Source: Timema cristinae
Lineage: Eukaryota; Arthropoda; Insecta; Phasmatodea; Timematidae
NCBI GenBank assembly: GCA_039000515.1
Contig: JBCFYV010009882.1
Location: 52,565,846-52,629,845, forward strand
Length of the DNA: 64,000 nt
Direction of reading: 5' to 3'
Numbering within the stretch: the stretch's first letter is position 1; each line of letters begins with the position of its first letter. Position numbers and translations under genes: made by a program. The notes under the pieces are model-generated. The model was not told the origin of the DNA. It saw only the letters and a program-made list of their open reading frames with translations, and did no database searches. This document shows positions 24,753 through 36,329 of the stretch, in pieces.

Positions 24753-26164
24753 AGAATGAATGTTTTAAATTAATTTTCCTAAACTATCCATCCCGATACC
24801 TAGAATGTTATTCGGGACCTAATTCTACAATCTCAATTTGTTAACATCATTTAGTTGTGTCCTTTATTTACTATAATAAAAGTTGGAATATAGCACCTAA
24901 TCTAATGTCTTTTTATTCCTAATACTAAATCCTAGTGGTCCGCCCCAGATATATTACGCCCCCAGTACCCTACCCCGCTGGGTGTCTCGCCGTCCTCTCT
25001 ATCTAATAGTCCCCAGATTGGCGAGAACCCCAGCTTGGGCGGGTATCCCCCTATCTGCCACCTAGGGAGGCACCCTACTGGAGATTGCACTCCGCCTACT
25101 CCTAATTGATTCCACTGCTTATTGGACCTAAAACTAAATTACACTAAAACTAATTATAATAACTAAACTAAAACTAACTTAACCTAAACATTTTCTTCAC
25201 TCGGCATCTTCAGGGTCTCATGACATTTTTATATAGTCCTTTCTTACAGCCGAAAGCAGCTGAAGATGGACCAAGATGCCGGACCGGATGCTTGACAACT
25301 CCAGCCCAGCATCTCAATTGTTCTCAAGTGGGCCGGACCACCCGAGTGAGGGGTAATGTCCCCCCGTCTCAACCGATGTTACTTCTGAACGCTCCTCAGC
25401 TGGTAGCTTAGCGCCCCCTGGTTCATCAGCAGTTTGCACTACTGGAAGCCAAAGAGCACCTATCCTCAGCTGAGCTCCGGATAGCCAGGAGTTCCAACAC
25501 GCTTTACCCCATCAGCTGGCACAATTTTAACTTATTCCTAATCTAATTTATTGTGCCAGTTAGTACAAGTCCTCTAGTTCAGATGTTAAGTCACTATTCT
25601 CAGTAGCGTCACTCTTGTCTTCTGTCTCTTCTTCCTTCTTGTCCAGTCTCTGTCTATTTCATTTGTCTCACCTGTCTCCTACGCTTTAACTCAGTTATGT
25701 ACTTGTCTCTCTCTCATTTCGAAACCTTGTCTGTGATTGCATCCAGCAGGCTCCACCTGTTCATATTTCTCAGTATGTGGTATATAGCTCCCACCTGAAG
25801 CGGTATCTGAAACTCCTCTCTACACTCAGCAGTATTTGCACACTCAAAAACCACATGTTCAGAAGTATCCTTTTTTCCGCAGTCGCATTGTCCTAAGTCA
25901 GTCAGTTGCCTAAGAAAGAGGGCCGCCCTGTACGACCCATGACCAGTTATATAATGCACCCACCCCGGGGAGGGCTGCAGGAATTCAAGTTCTAACCTCT
26001 CTTCTACATTTAGAAACAGCTAGTAGGTTTTCCTACCAGTCCCGCTTCCATTCCAATATTTGCCATTCATTCAACAAGAACCTTCTGACTTGACGGCCAT
26101 TCACCACTCCCTTCCCTGTTAGCATAGCCACTCTGTCAGGTTTCCCTTTCCTTAACCAGTAACA
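24753..26164 (-). mobile_element. 5'-truncated LINE, copy 1, 8-bp target duplication
   Basis: Flanked by AGCTTGTT on both sides (24745-24752 and 26165-26172), which also restores the MITE arm. The minus strand encodes the end of an endonuclease-type LINE ORF2: HYITGHGSYRAALFLRQL, then CDCGKKDTSEHVVFEC, a C-x-C-x7-H-x4-C knuckle found at the C-terminus of Jockey/R1-like proteins. The rest is 3' UTR. A related copy lies at 58727-60150. Confidence 0.85.
25700..26160 (-). pseudogene. LINE ORF2 C-terminal fragment (copy 1)
   Basis: Only the region after the RNase H/RT thumb remains: VNGRQVRRFLLNEWQ (26090-26060), a degraded spacer, and HYITGHGSYRAAL to DAITDKVSK (25959-25714). The reverse transcriptase domain was lost to 5' truncation. 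The C-terminal knuckle is intact. Confidence 0.8.
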
Positions 26165-26523
26165 AGCTTGTTTGGAGCAAACGTAATACAAAATCCCTGT
26201 ACACTTACATCCGGAACATTATGCTAATACTATTAAATTGTGTTCAAAGTTTCGGTGTACACCGCCGAGAGACCATATCTATTCAAGCTTACGTGTACAA
26301 CAGGTTGCATAGGAGGTAGGTGCGCGGCACTACACATGTAATGATGGCGAGTACTTTCGGTGAAGTAGAACCGTTAAAAATGACCCTCAGAACATATTCG
26401 CATTTCTAGCCAAAATTTTGAACACAATTAGCATAGTTTTCCGGATGTAAGTGTTTAGGGATTTTGTATTACTTTTAGTTCAAACAAATGCAGTTTGGGC
26501 TATGAGTTTCAGAACAACCTGTA

Positions 26524-26583
26524 TGTATGTGTGTGTATATATATATATATATATATAATGTGTGTGTGTGTGTGTGTGTGTGT
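26524..26583. repeat. GT/AT microsatellite, right flank of the MITE
   Basis: ATGTATGTGTGTGTATATAT, then (AT)n and (GT)13; mirror of 24634-24690. Confidence 0.9.
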
Positions 26584-26599
26584 ATTAGCGGGAAAAGGG

Positions 26600-26705
26600 G
26601 TTAGGGAAGCCATTACTAAATTAACCAGTTGAGATTTAAACCTCAGCCTCCCGTCATCGGCAATCCAGTTTATTGAGAAACTGTAAAACCGCGGAATTGT
26701 TGGTC
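26600..26705 (-). repeat. Partial SINE, family B
   Basis: On the minus strand: GCCGATGACGGGAGGCTGAG followed by GTTTAAATCTCAACTGG, matching the B-box region of the family B copies. Head and tail are missing. Confidence 0.6.
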
Positions 26706-27029
26706 AGGGCCAATCCCATACATTTTAGTTTAAGAGGATGCCAAAATGCCGTTACCAATTCACTTCTCTTAAATGACTAGCATTCACATTTCCATTACTA
26801 GTACTATTAATAAATTATCAGTGAAGATATATTTTTTGTCTTATTGATTTTATCTTTTCTTTAGATAAAAAAGAATAAATAAATTATATTTTTTTGTCCT
26901 ATTTCTTTTCTTTTATTCATATAGTTGTTTATTAACTTTTTTTTTTGGACAGTATTAATAGAAATTGGAATGGCACTTGTAAATAAGAAGTTTGTACCCA
27001 ATGATCAAATTCCTCTCAGCATCCCTGCC

Positions 27030-28430
27030 TAGACATTTCCACTAATGGGACCTGAAATATATTTAAATTCATCAGAAAGGTTTCTTTCAGGTTGTAGGGT
27101 ATCTGATAGGAAGGGGTTTTGCAATTTTAAAGACATAGCCATATTTTCTTAACCACTTGAGCTGGAGATATTAAACTTAGCAGGGAGGGTCTTTTTAGGT
27201 AACGGGAGAGATGATTTTAGAATCTTTCTCTATGTTGAAGGAGTTGTTTTACCATATCTTCCAAATTACTTGAGCAGGAAAGATGAAACTTGGCAGTGAG
27301 GTTATTTTTAGGTAACGGGAGAGAGTTTTCTTTTAATTTTGGAATTCAATCCCTATGGGGGTGGGATGAAGAGGGGTTCGTATTTACCTATATTATAAAC
27401 CACTTGAGTTGAAATATGAAACCTGACAGGGAAGTTATTTTTAGATATCGGGCCAGTGGTTTTTTGGTATTTTTTTAAACTCCAACCTCGGACTGGATGA
27501 GGTGATGGTTTTTAAGTATCATATAAACTTCTTGGCCTGGAAAAATGAATTTTGACAGGAAAGGTATTTTAAGGTAATGGTCCATAAGATCTTCGTGACT
27601 TCAAAATTCAATCACTAAGGGCTGAAGTGGGGGCAAAGGGGTTCTGTGTCATCAAACATTTTGAGCTGGAAAGATGAATCTTGGCCTAAAAGGTATTTTT
27701 AAGTAAGGACCAGAGGCTTCTTAGGGATTTTTCAAAATTCAACCACTAACGGGATGTAGAAGGAGGGGGTTGTATTTCTGTGTCTTCCAAACCATTGAGT
27801 TGGAACAATGAAACTTGGCAGGGAGGTTCTTTTTAAGTAGAGGGTGAGAGGTTTTGGGGATTAAAAAAAAAAAAATCAACCCCTAAGGGGGTGAAGTGGA
27901 GTGAAGGTGGGTTTTCCATATCTTCCTGTTTGAGCTTGAAAGATAAACTTGGCAGGGATGGTCTTTTTAGGTAAATGGTTGAAGTTTTTTTTTTAATTCA
28001 ACCTATCTGGGGGTGAAACAAGAGGGGGGGGGGGGGGGGGGTAAGGGTTTCGTGTTCTACAAACCTTTTGAACTGGAACAATGAAACTTGGCATGGAGGT
28101 TATTTTTAGGAAGCGGGCTGAGGACGTTTTGGGATTTTTAGAAATTGAGTCTCTAATGGTGTAAAGGGAGGTTTTTTTTGTATCAGCTTAACCGTTGGCG
28201 CTCAAAAGATGAAATTGGGCAGGGAAGGTTTTTTTTTAGGTAATGAGCTAAAGTTTTTTTTAAATGCATCCTGTAAGAGGATGAAAAAGAAGGGGGGGTT
28301 TCCATATCTCAAATCGATTGAGCTGGAAAGATGAGAAAGTTTGATTTAGGTAAGAGGTCAACAATTCTTGGGACTTTTCAAAATTCACCCCAAAAAGGCT
28401 GAAACGGGAAGGGGGTAGTATTTTAATGGT
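27030..28430 (+). repeat. Degenerate ~130-bp tandem array, about ten units
   Basis: The motif GAGCTGGAAAGATGAAACTT followed by GGCAGGGAGGTTNTTTTTAGGTAA recurs near 27165, 27270, 27400, 27530, 27660, 27795, 27930, 28065, 28200 and 28320, alternating with a CAACCCCTAAGGGGGTGAA block. Spacing is 105-135 bp with indels and many substitutions. It looks like an old satellite or the internal repeats of a larger element; a poly-G run of 18 lies inside (28024-28041). Confidence 0.85.
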
Positions 28431-28989
28431 TTCAAAATGTCAAGCGATGTTCATAGACACAAACGACTTTCTAATGACACTAAGATTTTTAGATATTTAG
28501 AGTGACAATCCTTTGATTTTTTTTAAAACTAGTCTGTAAAAGCTATTTGGATTGTTCATCCCCTGGATTTTTTACTTTAAATATAAAACGCCTCTAAAAG
28601 CTGTATAGAGTGGTTCATCCCCAAATAAAAAAAATAAAAAAATCGTTCCTCTATAATTTATTTGGGGCAAATCTTACCTGGATTTTGTAAAAATTAGATA
28701 TCTTTACAATTTATTTAGAGTATTTTTTAATTGTTATTTGAGTTCAATGGGTCCTTCTCTCACCAAATAATTATTTCTACATTTGTGTGTGTGTGTGTGT
28801 GTTTGCTTTATTGAAAACAATATTTGAAGCAACATTGGGGAAGGGGGGATCATGAACTATCTGGCCTTCCTTGTAGGCTCACTTGTGATCATCAGATAAT
28901 CACTAGTGTGAATTTATACCAAAAAAGTCAACACTTGATCATATTGTCACTATAAGACATATCTTAGGGGAAAAATAAGAATACAAGGT

Positions 28990-29085
28990 CACTGTTTGTC
29001 ATTTGTTCATAGATTTTGAAAAAGCATTTAATTACATCAAAGGGTGAACATTGTTTAGTATTCTAGTGGTTTTTTTATTGTATGG
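28990..29085 (+). pseudogene. LINE reverse transcriptase fragment, part 1
   Basis: HLFIDFEKAFNYIKG (29000-29044) is the RT motif around the first catalytic Asp. Followed by a stop and then the SINE insertion. Confidence 0.75.
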
Positions 29086-29097
29086 TATAATTTATGA

Positions 29098-29406
29098 CCA
29101 AGAGGGTTAGGTCGGTCTATGTGTAGACGATTAGCCGCTCTGGTAGCACAAAACTTTTCCTAGGGTACACCAAAGTAGGTTGTCCGCACGTTGTATCCGC
29201 TATGAGATTATGAGATGATAGTGGTTATGGAGTTCTGGAGCCAGTGTGGGTCTTAACCTAACTTAAACCTAATTAACCAAACCCTGGTGACCATTGGGAT
29301 AACTCCTCTCAAGGGAAAAATACCAAGATACCAGCATAGAATCGAACCTGGGACCACTAGACTCATAGCCAGCCAGGTGTACTGACCACAACACCACGGG
29401 GCCGGT
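29098..29406 (-). repeat. tRNA-derived SINE, family C
   Basis: Minus-strand head GGCCCCGTGGTGTTGTGGTC with A-box-like TGGTCAGTACACC and a good B box GGTTCGATTC, followed by a body not shared with families A or B. It lies inside the LINE fragment. Head folding is tRNA-like but extended by a long body, so it is a SINE and not a tRNA gene. Confidence 0.75.
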
Positions 29407-29441
29407 TGGTATTTTAATTAATCTCATTGCATTAAAAAAAA

Positions 29442-29890
29442 TTAGTTAGGCTAATTAAAATGTGTTTGAAGGAAAGTCGAATTAACTTAAATGTGAGAAA
29501 TACTTATACATTTGAAATTCCTAATGATCTCAAACAATGACACACCCCATCCCCTCTTTTATTCAACTTTGCAATTATATATGCAGTTAGGTCTTTGAAA
29601 GAGAACACTGAGTTTGACAACTTATTTGTGAATAAATTCTTGGCTTGTACAAATTATGTAGATCTGCTAGGTGATGATGAGATGTAAATTAAAAGGAATG
29701 CAGAACTTTGTACTAAAAACAGCAAATAAATAGTTTTAAGAGTACCGTAAATGTGGATAAATCCAATAACATGATGGTATGCCTAAACACTGTAATCCAA
29801 AGGAATGGATTAAAAAGAGATCTGCAACATGCTTTTTTTAAGAAATTGAAAAATTAAAGTACTTGGGTACTGTGCTAACAGATAGTGTAA
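29442..29890 (+). pseudogene. LINE reverse transcriptase fragment, part 2
   Basis: LVRLIKMCLKESRINLNVRN, then FEIPNDLKQ (in-frame stop), SPLLFNFAIIYAVRSLKEN and LACTNYVDLLGDDEM. The last block sits where RTs have YADD; here it reads NYVD, so the active site is destroyed. Then KLKN-KYLGTVLTDSV, where the LTR-like insert begins. Resembles the RTE/Jockey-type LINEs common in hemipterans and other insects. Confidence 0.82.
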
Positions 29891-30696
29891 TGTCCCTGAT
29901 TTGACCCTAAAGAATATTTGAAAGCATTGACAATATTCTCCTCTTAATTATATATATATTATTTTTATTTGAATTTTATATTTTATTACTTGGCGCTTAA
30001 AGCACGTCTTCTTCTAAATTATTCAGATATGATAGTTACCAGATTCTAACTAGGAAATTACTAGTTATTTCTTGTTTTTAATTTCACACCCTGAAGTTAG
30101 GAGGCATCAGCTACTGTAACTAACTTCAGTGTGTGATGTAAAGTTGAGTCAAAATTGCAATGTAAAAGTCTTTTGAAAATTAACTTCCTGCTCTCGAACA
30201 ACCCAGAACAGTGTAGATGTTCAATTTGAGGCAGTGTCCGGTTCTCGGCCATTCTATATGCTTCTATACGTTTTCGCAAACTAAACATTCTAGTAAGTTC
30301 CATTGGACTGAGATATATCACGTGTGATTTAATCTCAGAGAACACTGTGATGTCAGTCATTTTCACAGATGGACGTGTGCTCGGCGCTTGTGCAACATGG
30401 TCATTTTTCTATCAAAGTATCAAAAATTATCATTTAATAAACCAATATCAAACTCTATCTGAAGTTAGTTATCTTATCATAAAAGGTGAGGCCCAATGTA
30501 GGGGAGTGATAGTAACTATTTTAAACGTTATAAATGACTTCCAAACGTGGGGCATTTATCACCAAAAATATTACGTAAGGTGGCAATTGGTGGCCCAACG
30601 TGGACCAGCTATAAGAACATAACAATTGGCGTCCAGCTTGGGTCATAACAATTGGCGTAACAAATGGGGTCCAAGTAAGGGGCGTAGCAATAGGAA
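29891..30696 (+). mobile_element. LTR-like insert ending in duplicated primer-binding-site sequence
   Basis: Interrupts the LINE between LTDSV and IQEEVKS. The right end carries three partial repeats near 30580-30690: CAATTGGTGGCCCAACGTGG, CATAACAATTGGCGTCCAGC and CATAACAATTGGCGTAAC. These resemble an LTR 3' end followed by a tRNA-Lys primer site (TGGCGCCCAACGTGG). No gag or pol follows. Candidate short flanking match AATG on both sides. Boundaries are approximate. Confidence 0.5.
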
Positions 30697-30958
30697 TGAA
30701 ATTCAAGAGGAGGTCAAATCAAATGCATGTATGCAATGTTTGCTACTATTCAGTTTGTAAACTTTGGTCACCATATACTATCCATCGAAATATTGAACTG
30801 AGAAAATACAAAACTAAAATCCTAATCGTTAGGCTTTATGGATGTAAAATCTGGTCTTTCACTTTTGTAGCATCCCTTATTAAACACAATAGAGGGAAGT
30901 GCACAAGAGAAAATAGGGAAGAAACCAGATTGAATTTACAGGATTTCAAAGAACAATA
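30697..30958 (+). pseudogene. LINE reverse transcriptase fragment, part 3
   Basis: Resumes with IQEEVKSNAC and continues as NIELRKYKTKILIVRLYGCK then IWSFT, the thumb region of the same LINE type (family form YKTIILPVVLYGCETWSLT), ending LNLQDFKEQ. Frame changes occur near 30720. Confirms that parts 1-3 were one element. Confidence 0.8.
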
Positions 30959-31189
30959 GAATAATAACACACAAATATTCTCAGAAATGTGCAATTCACA
31001 CAATCAGGCACAAATTAAGGCATTATTTTCATAAATATCCTCAATGATATCATATGCTAATTAAATAGTCCTCATCATTGAAAAGGAGTGCCCCTACAAG
31101 AACCAAATGCACTTCATAATAAATACCTGGGTGTGAGTAAAACTAAGAAGGTGGCAGAAAATAATTTAAATGAGAATATAGCTTTATTA

Positions 31190-31430
31190 GTCAATAATAC
31201 TATATAAGTGCAGTAGATATTTATAAAAATAGGTAATCGTAATTTGTTTGATAGCAAACAAAATGTTTAAATGTCTTGATACACCCAACATTCTATAGAC
31301 ATTATAGAACATTAAGTATATAATATATAAGTGCAGTAACAATTTATAAAAATAGGTTATCATAATTTGTTTAATACTAGCAAACAAAATGTCTAAATAT
31401 CTTGCAATTCGCCACATCTATATACGTTGT
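31190..31430. repeat. 123-bp tandem duplication
   Basis: Two copies, offset 123 bp (31203 and 31326), share TATAAGTGCAGTA, TTTATAAAAATAGGT and AGCAAACAAAATGT-TAAAT-TCTTG. Moderately diverged. Confidence 0.8.
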
Positions 31431-31643
31431 ATAGAACAATCAAATATTACAAGTGGATTAATTTAAGAAACTATAATAAAAAAGCCAGCCTTAACTAGTA
31501 CTCATTACGATCTATTCATAATTTTGTAATAATCACAACTCTGATATAGATATACATTTTAGCATTATAATTTGCACACCATGCACAAGGCCACCAAGTG
31601 TGCCACAATATTATTTAAAGTATAATGTCTCAGATTCGAATAT

Positions 31644-32159
31644 CCCTTTAATGTGGATTCACACGTTCACTGTAAAACGAGAGCAGTGCTGTTATTTGGT
31701 CACATGACAGCTCTAATCCCAAAAACCCGCCACAGAAAACTCGATCAGCGCATGCGCAAACTTTCAATCATGCACTATTTATAAATACAGCACATTCTCA
31801 CAGTGGTGTATCTCAAAAATGATGATTTAAAAGAAAGACTGATCAATTTATTCTATTTAGTGTCTATACATTTTCACATTTTGTTGTTCTTCTTCTATAG
31901 CTGCAAGCAATACTATTTTCTTTTTTATGTCCATAATGTTGATGACTGCTCAAGAGAATAAACAAGGGTTATAAACACACAATATTGGAGGCAAACAGCC
32001 AATTGTAATATTTACGTTTTTATGTTTGATGTTTCAATGCATCATGGGTAAACAAAGATTCCCAACTTTCCGCGAGTGTGAACAACTGCACCACTAAGAG
32101 GTGCGGACTCACTATACTTCTTTCGAATTTCAGCATATGTGTGAATTCACCTTTATAGG
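31644..32159. mobile_element. Probable MITE with GTGAATTCACAC-type ends
   Basis: The left end CCCTTTAATGTGGATTCACA and the reverse complement of the right end CCTATAAAGGTGAATTCACA are inverted repeats. The ~515-bp interior is GC-richer than its surroundings and non-coding. No clear target duplication found. Confidence 0.55.
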
Positions 32160-33097
32160 TTTATGATAAATAGATTTACCACATCGAATAAGTCACAATA
32201 TCGTCTTACCATGCTGAATGAATTTAGATCTTATTGAATATTTCACTAGTAGCTATGAAGGACTACTTTAAAATAAATTTACCGAGCTCAGTAACAAATT
32301 GAAATGATTGGTTACAACAAATAATGTATTTTGTGGTAAACCTGATTACCACATAGCACTGAGTTATATTTAATTTTTATTTTCAAGATGTTTTGGCGCT
32401 TATTTATTTTTTTACTGGTGTTGTATGTTTGTTTTTATCTGTTTATTTTAACAGGTTTACTTTACTTTTAGGTGTGTTTTAGAACCCTCTTTTTTTATCG
32501 GTAAATGGAATGCAAATAAAGATAAAGTTATTCATTGGTGGTGTTTTAATTCGCAAACAAACACTCCAGGTTTGTAAACTTATTGTATTTTTCTTATTAT
32601 ATTATCATACCGTTACAATGGTTGAAATGTCTTCTTTTAGAATAATATTTCATAACTTGAGTAGTATGAAGCGCTTAGATAATATTTTGTAATTACAATT
32701 CCTAAGTGACGTTGTGGCTATATTTTCTTTTCTGTAAAAATAAGTTTATGTCTATGCTAGTAGTTTAAGGAAACATAAATTTGATAAATTTATAAATGGT
32801 TTATACTGGCAAATATATAATGTGAAATAATTATTAGGTAGAAGGCACAGGTCTTATTTACAAACAGGACCACATAAACTAAATTTCTACCGAGGAACGT
32901 CAAAATCCATATAAATCATGTTTAATTACTTTTTTATTTATTACAAAAATAGGTAAAGTAATGAAAAATAAGCTGAGACAAATGTTTGGTTTCTTTAAAA
33001 AAAACTAGTTTTCATAAAATAAATATTATTATTGTATATGTGGTGAAAAATATTTAACACAATACAATATTAGGTTTGTTTGTGAAGTAATTGGTCT

Positions 33098-33117
33098 GTG
33101 GTAAATATATTTACCAC
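33098..33117. repeat. Perfect 20-bp palindrome
   Basis: GTGGTAAATATATTTACCAC is its own reverse complement. An imperfect version (GTGGTAAACCTGATTACCAC, 32333-32352) lies 765 bp upstream and TTTACCACATC occurs at 32177. Role unknown. Confidence 0.8.
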
Positions 33118-35136
33118 CCATTATCAAAAACACTGGTAACTTTAAAATTCAAAAATCTTCAAAAACTGTGTTTATTACTTAGGTACACTTATCAATAAAA
33201 TATGATCATATAGTTTCTTGGTTAAAAAAAAGTCCTGCCCTCTAAAGGGTTTAAACACCACGATCAAACCCATCATCATACATAATCTCAACAGAAAATA
33301 AAAACTTCCTAATAAATTTAAAGATTTGAAATTATTAATAAGTTCCCCCACAAATACTAAACATAATTTTACTATGATAATTTTCACTTAAGATAATGAA
33401 ATACTCAATCAAATGGAATAGAAATGAAGTCTGTACCTATAGCAAAAATTGAGTAAAGCTCCAGTATCCTCATGAATATTACTGTCCCTCAAGTTTGAAA
33501 ACATATCTAAGTAAACAAACCTTGTGAATTATAAAAAGGATTCACAACTATTATTAAAGATATTAGGCCTAAATATTTATTTTCCTTGAAAGGTTTGAAA
33601 TTGCAATCTTTCTAATTTAAAATATTAAAGTCCCAAAATGAACTTCAGGCAATAAATTAATTTTGATTTAACAAATAATAAAGTTTGAACCAAAAGAGAA
33701 TTTAGAAAAATTATAATTATAAATCTGATTTCTAAAAGTAATTTTGAGCGTAAGGTCTATTAGTCCACTATCCCCTAGACTCTCAATTTAATAATAAGAT
33801 ACGAAATATATGCATGACAACATCATCCTTTGTGGTTTTTTAAAAACATAGTTTTGAACGTAATTGACTCAGTCTATAATTTTTATAGGGTATTGAACCT
33901 TTTTAGATGTTTGTTAAAATTTCAAGATTTTATTATAATGCATTATAACTTATAATTATTATTACGAATATCTTAAAATATTAATCAAATATTGCGCATT
34001 TATATTACTATCCAACTTTACACTTTTATGTTTTGTATGTTAGATTAATACAACTAGTTCAACCGAACTTCATTAAAGGTTGAGTTTTATTGTATAAATA
34101 ATCTTTAACTTTCCTTATTAAATATTCATATGTTTTTCAAAAAATTATTATATTTACCTAGTCCCTGAGAGAGGGGTGGTAAGGAAACTAGGAAAAGGGA
34201 ATAAAAGGGTAGTCACGTTGGAGAGGAAATACCTGACAAATGAGCTCCATGTTGCACAACCTGCCTGGATGTGGTGTCACTGGAATTCTACTCATTGGAA
34301 GTAAATGAACATTCTTGGCAATGTTCTTGACCTTTATAGTAAATTGCCTCGAAATTTCTCAGAGCTGGTTACCGGTTAAACTACTGGGCGCGACAACTGG
34401 TGGCTTCTCTCAGAACTGTAGTATCACTGAGTCGAGTCGTCCAGTTAATCGGTGTTTCTTTATGAGGTCAATCGTGTGTAGTTGTGGTGTAAGCGTGGGT
34501 CATAAGAGTGTTGCAACAGTCAGATGGAGTGACTGGAGCAGTCTGGTGAGTTAAAACTTTTGCTCTAGCAAATATTGTCGGTATTCTTAGTAATAAATCC
34601 TTGAAGCTCAAAATGATACTACACTTTGTACTTAGAGAATAAATTGAGTGTTTTTGAGACAAAAAGATGTGGGGAAGATATTTGAACTTAAGAAGGATGA
34701 ACAAACAGGAAAATGGTGAATACTACATAATGAATTTATTCATAGTTCATACATACTCAAACATATAAAGGATAATCAAGGCACATGGGCACATATGGAT
34801 GATTACGGGCATGTACACTAATTTTAAATAGGAAACCTGAAGATACAAGATTCCTTGTTAAGCTGCGATGTCGATGGAAGGAAAATTTGAAAATGTATGT
34901 GAAGGAAGTGTGATGTCAGTTTGGGGATTGGATGGAGGTCATTCATGATAGGTTTGAATGAAAAGCCTTCGTTCTGGCGGTCGTAAACGGTTGAGAGTCT
35001 GTTTCTTACTTGTCTGTGGCCTAGATCTTATCCATCACAAATAAAAATCCTATGTGTGTCATATATTTTATATGCCATATTAATGGTAAACTATTTTAAA
35101 TTGCTTATTGGTATGAGAATTTTCTTATAATTTCAG

Positions 35137-35312
35137 GTACATGTATGCTCTTGGGAAAGCTGTTTGGAAAAAATGGAAGAAAAGGTACTATGTATTAGTT
35201 CAAGTTTCTCAGTATACTTTTGCGATGTGTAGCTACAAAGAAAAAAAGGCAGAACCCTCGGAAATGATGCAACTTGATGGGTACACAGTGGATTACATTG
35301 AGCCGGCAAGTG
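35137..35312 (+). CDS. Cadps: Cadps exon (PH domain, first half)
   Basis: 176-nt exon; acceptor ATTTCAG, donor GTAAGA. It encodes [40 protein letters not shown] and [18 protein letters not shown]. The basic run [10 protein letters not shown] is the strand and loop by which the CAPS PH domain binds PI(4,5)P2; the basic residues are intact. It ends one base into a codon, the phase needed for either the 21-nt microexon or the 58204 exon. Confidence 0.97.
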
Positions 35313-35861
35313 GTAAGACCTGTATAAGTAATGAATGCTCCTTTGTGCTTTTATATTTATTTTATGCATTTCACAATAATTTAATATATCCAGATAACAA
35401 CTTTATTTTAAAACAAAATTTTTTGTATTGTACTTAATTAGTTTATATTATATTCAGTTATTAAATAACTCTTCATTTTTAAAACTGATTCCTATAAATG
35501 AAACTATGCGTTCAATAAAATAAATATGTAAGCCTACTAAATAAAATAAGTAGCTATCTCCTATTTTTATTTTAAATTAGGTTTTATTTTACATATAATA
35601 TAGAATGATAGGGAATTTAATGTTAGTTGGATAATTGGTTTGTTTCAAAACGTGTTTTCATGGATTATGCATTTTTGAAACATAGATTACTTGAAGACCT
35701 TAAATACATTTAAATTAAATTATGATGAACAACATAAAATAGGACAATCACACGATACAAATCCTATACATGTAAAAAAAAGTCTAGTTCTCAATTCCAT
35801 GCTACTTGCATTATCAACAATATCATTAGTAGGCCTATAATAATATGACATATTATGTTAA

Positions 35862-36222
35862 GGTGCGGCAGAAGGGAATGCAAGTATTTTTCAGATTATA
35901 TAGAATATAAATTTGTTGGCCAAAATAGAGGAAATATTTCTCCAGTAGCAACATAGACTTTTGTTTTCTGCACATGCTAATATCAACAGATCTTGAATAT
36001 CTGTCAATGGTGTCCTGGAATTTTGTCAAAACATTTTAAATAAAGAGAAAAAGTTATGACAAAATTCCAGGACACCCTTGACATGTATTCAAGATCTGTT
36101 GATATTAGCATGTGCAAAAAACTAAACTCCATGTTGATAAGGGAGAAATATTTGATTTATTTTGGACGACAAAATGTAATCATATAAAAACTAAACTTAC
36201 TCGCGCTCCCTTCTGCCGCACC
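35862..36222. mobile_element. 361-bp MITE with TTAA target duplication
   Basis: Ends GGTGCGGCAGAAGGGA and its exact complement TCCCTTCTGCCGCACC, flanked by TTAA (35858-35861 and 36223-36226). The whole element folds as a hairpin, with the inner arms TCCTGGAATTTTGTCA and TGACAAAATTCCAGGA. A TTAA target points to piggyBac mobilisation. No coding capacity. Confidence 0.9.
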
Positions 36223-36329
36223 TTAAGAATAGATGTACTATAAAGGATGACCCACTTTGATGATAGAATGGTCCAAGGCATCACTTTTGCAATAAATTGT
36301 TGTGAAGATATGGGTTTGAATAAGGTCAG

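Larger units (their letters stand above)
24708..26521. mobile_element. MITE (TA target) interrupted by a LINE
   Basis: Left end CAGGTGTTCGGAAACTCATA and right end, reverse-complemented, CAGGTTGTTCTGAAACTCAT, flanked by TA (24706-24707 and 26522-26523). The interior inverted repeat continues on the right part (TACAAAATCCCTGTACACTT against its complement near 26450), giving a hairpin-like element of about 394 bp once the LINE (24753-26164) is removed. TA target and ends suggest a Tc1/mariner-type MITE. Confidence 0.85.
22047..35136 (+). other. Cadps intron 5
   Basis: About 13 kb, dense in repeats: SINE 24268-24476, nested MITE/LINE 24708-26521, degenerate array 27030-28430, broken LINE 28990-30958, tandem pair 31190-31430, MITE 31644-32159. 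The stretches 22047-22630, 23130-24260 and 32360-34140 are AT-rich and empty to my reading. The GC-richer block 34150-34560 has an open frame (34315-34554) that I do not recognise. Confidence 0.7.

Noticed and set aside
29098..29406. tRNA gene on the minus strand
   Set aside because: A and B boxes are present but the body extends ~300 bp and the acceptor stem does not form; it is a SINE. The same holds for the heads at 3229, 24268 and 37188.
34315..34554. 79-codon frame followed by GTGAGT as a host exon
   Set aside because: No acceptor or homology was recognised, it does not fit between the Cadps exons in phase, and it lies in a GC-richer block that may be old mobile DNA.
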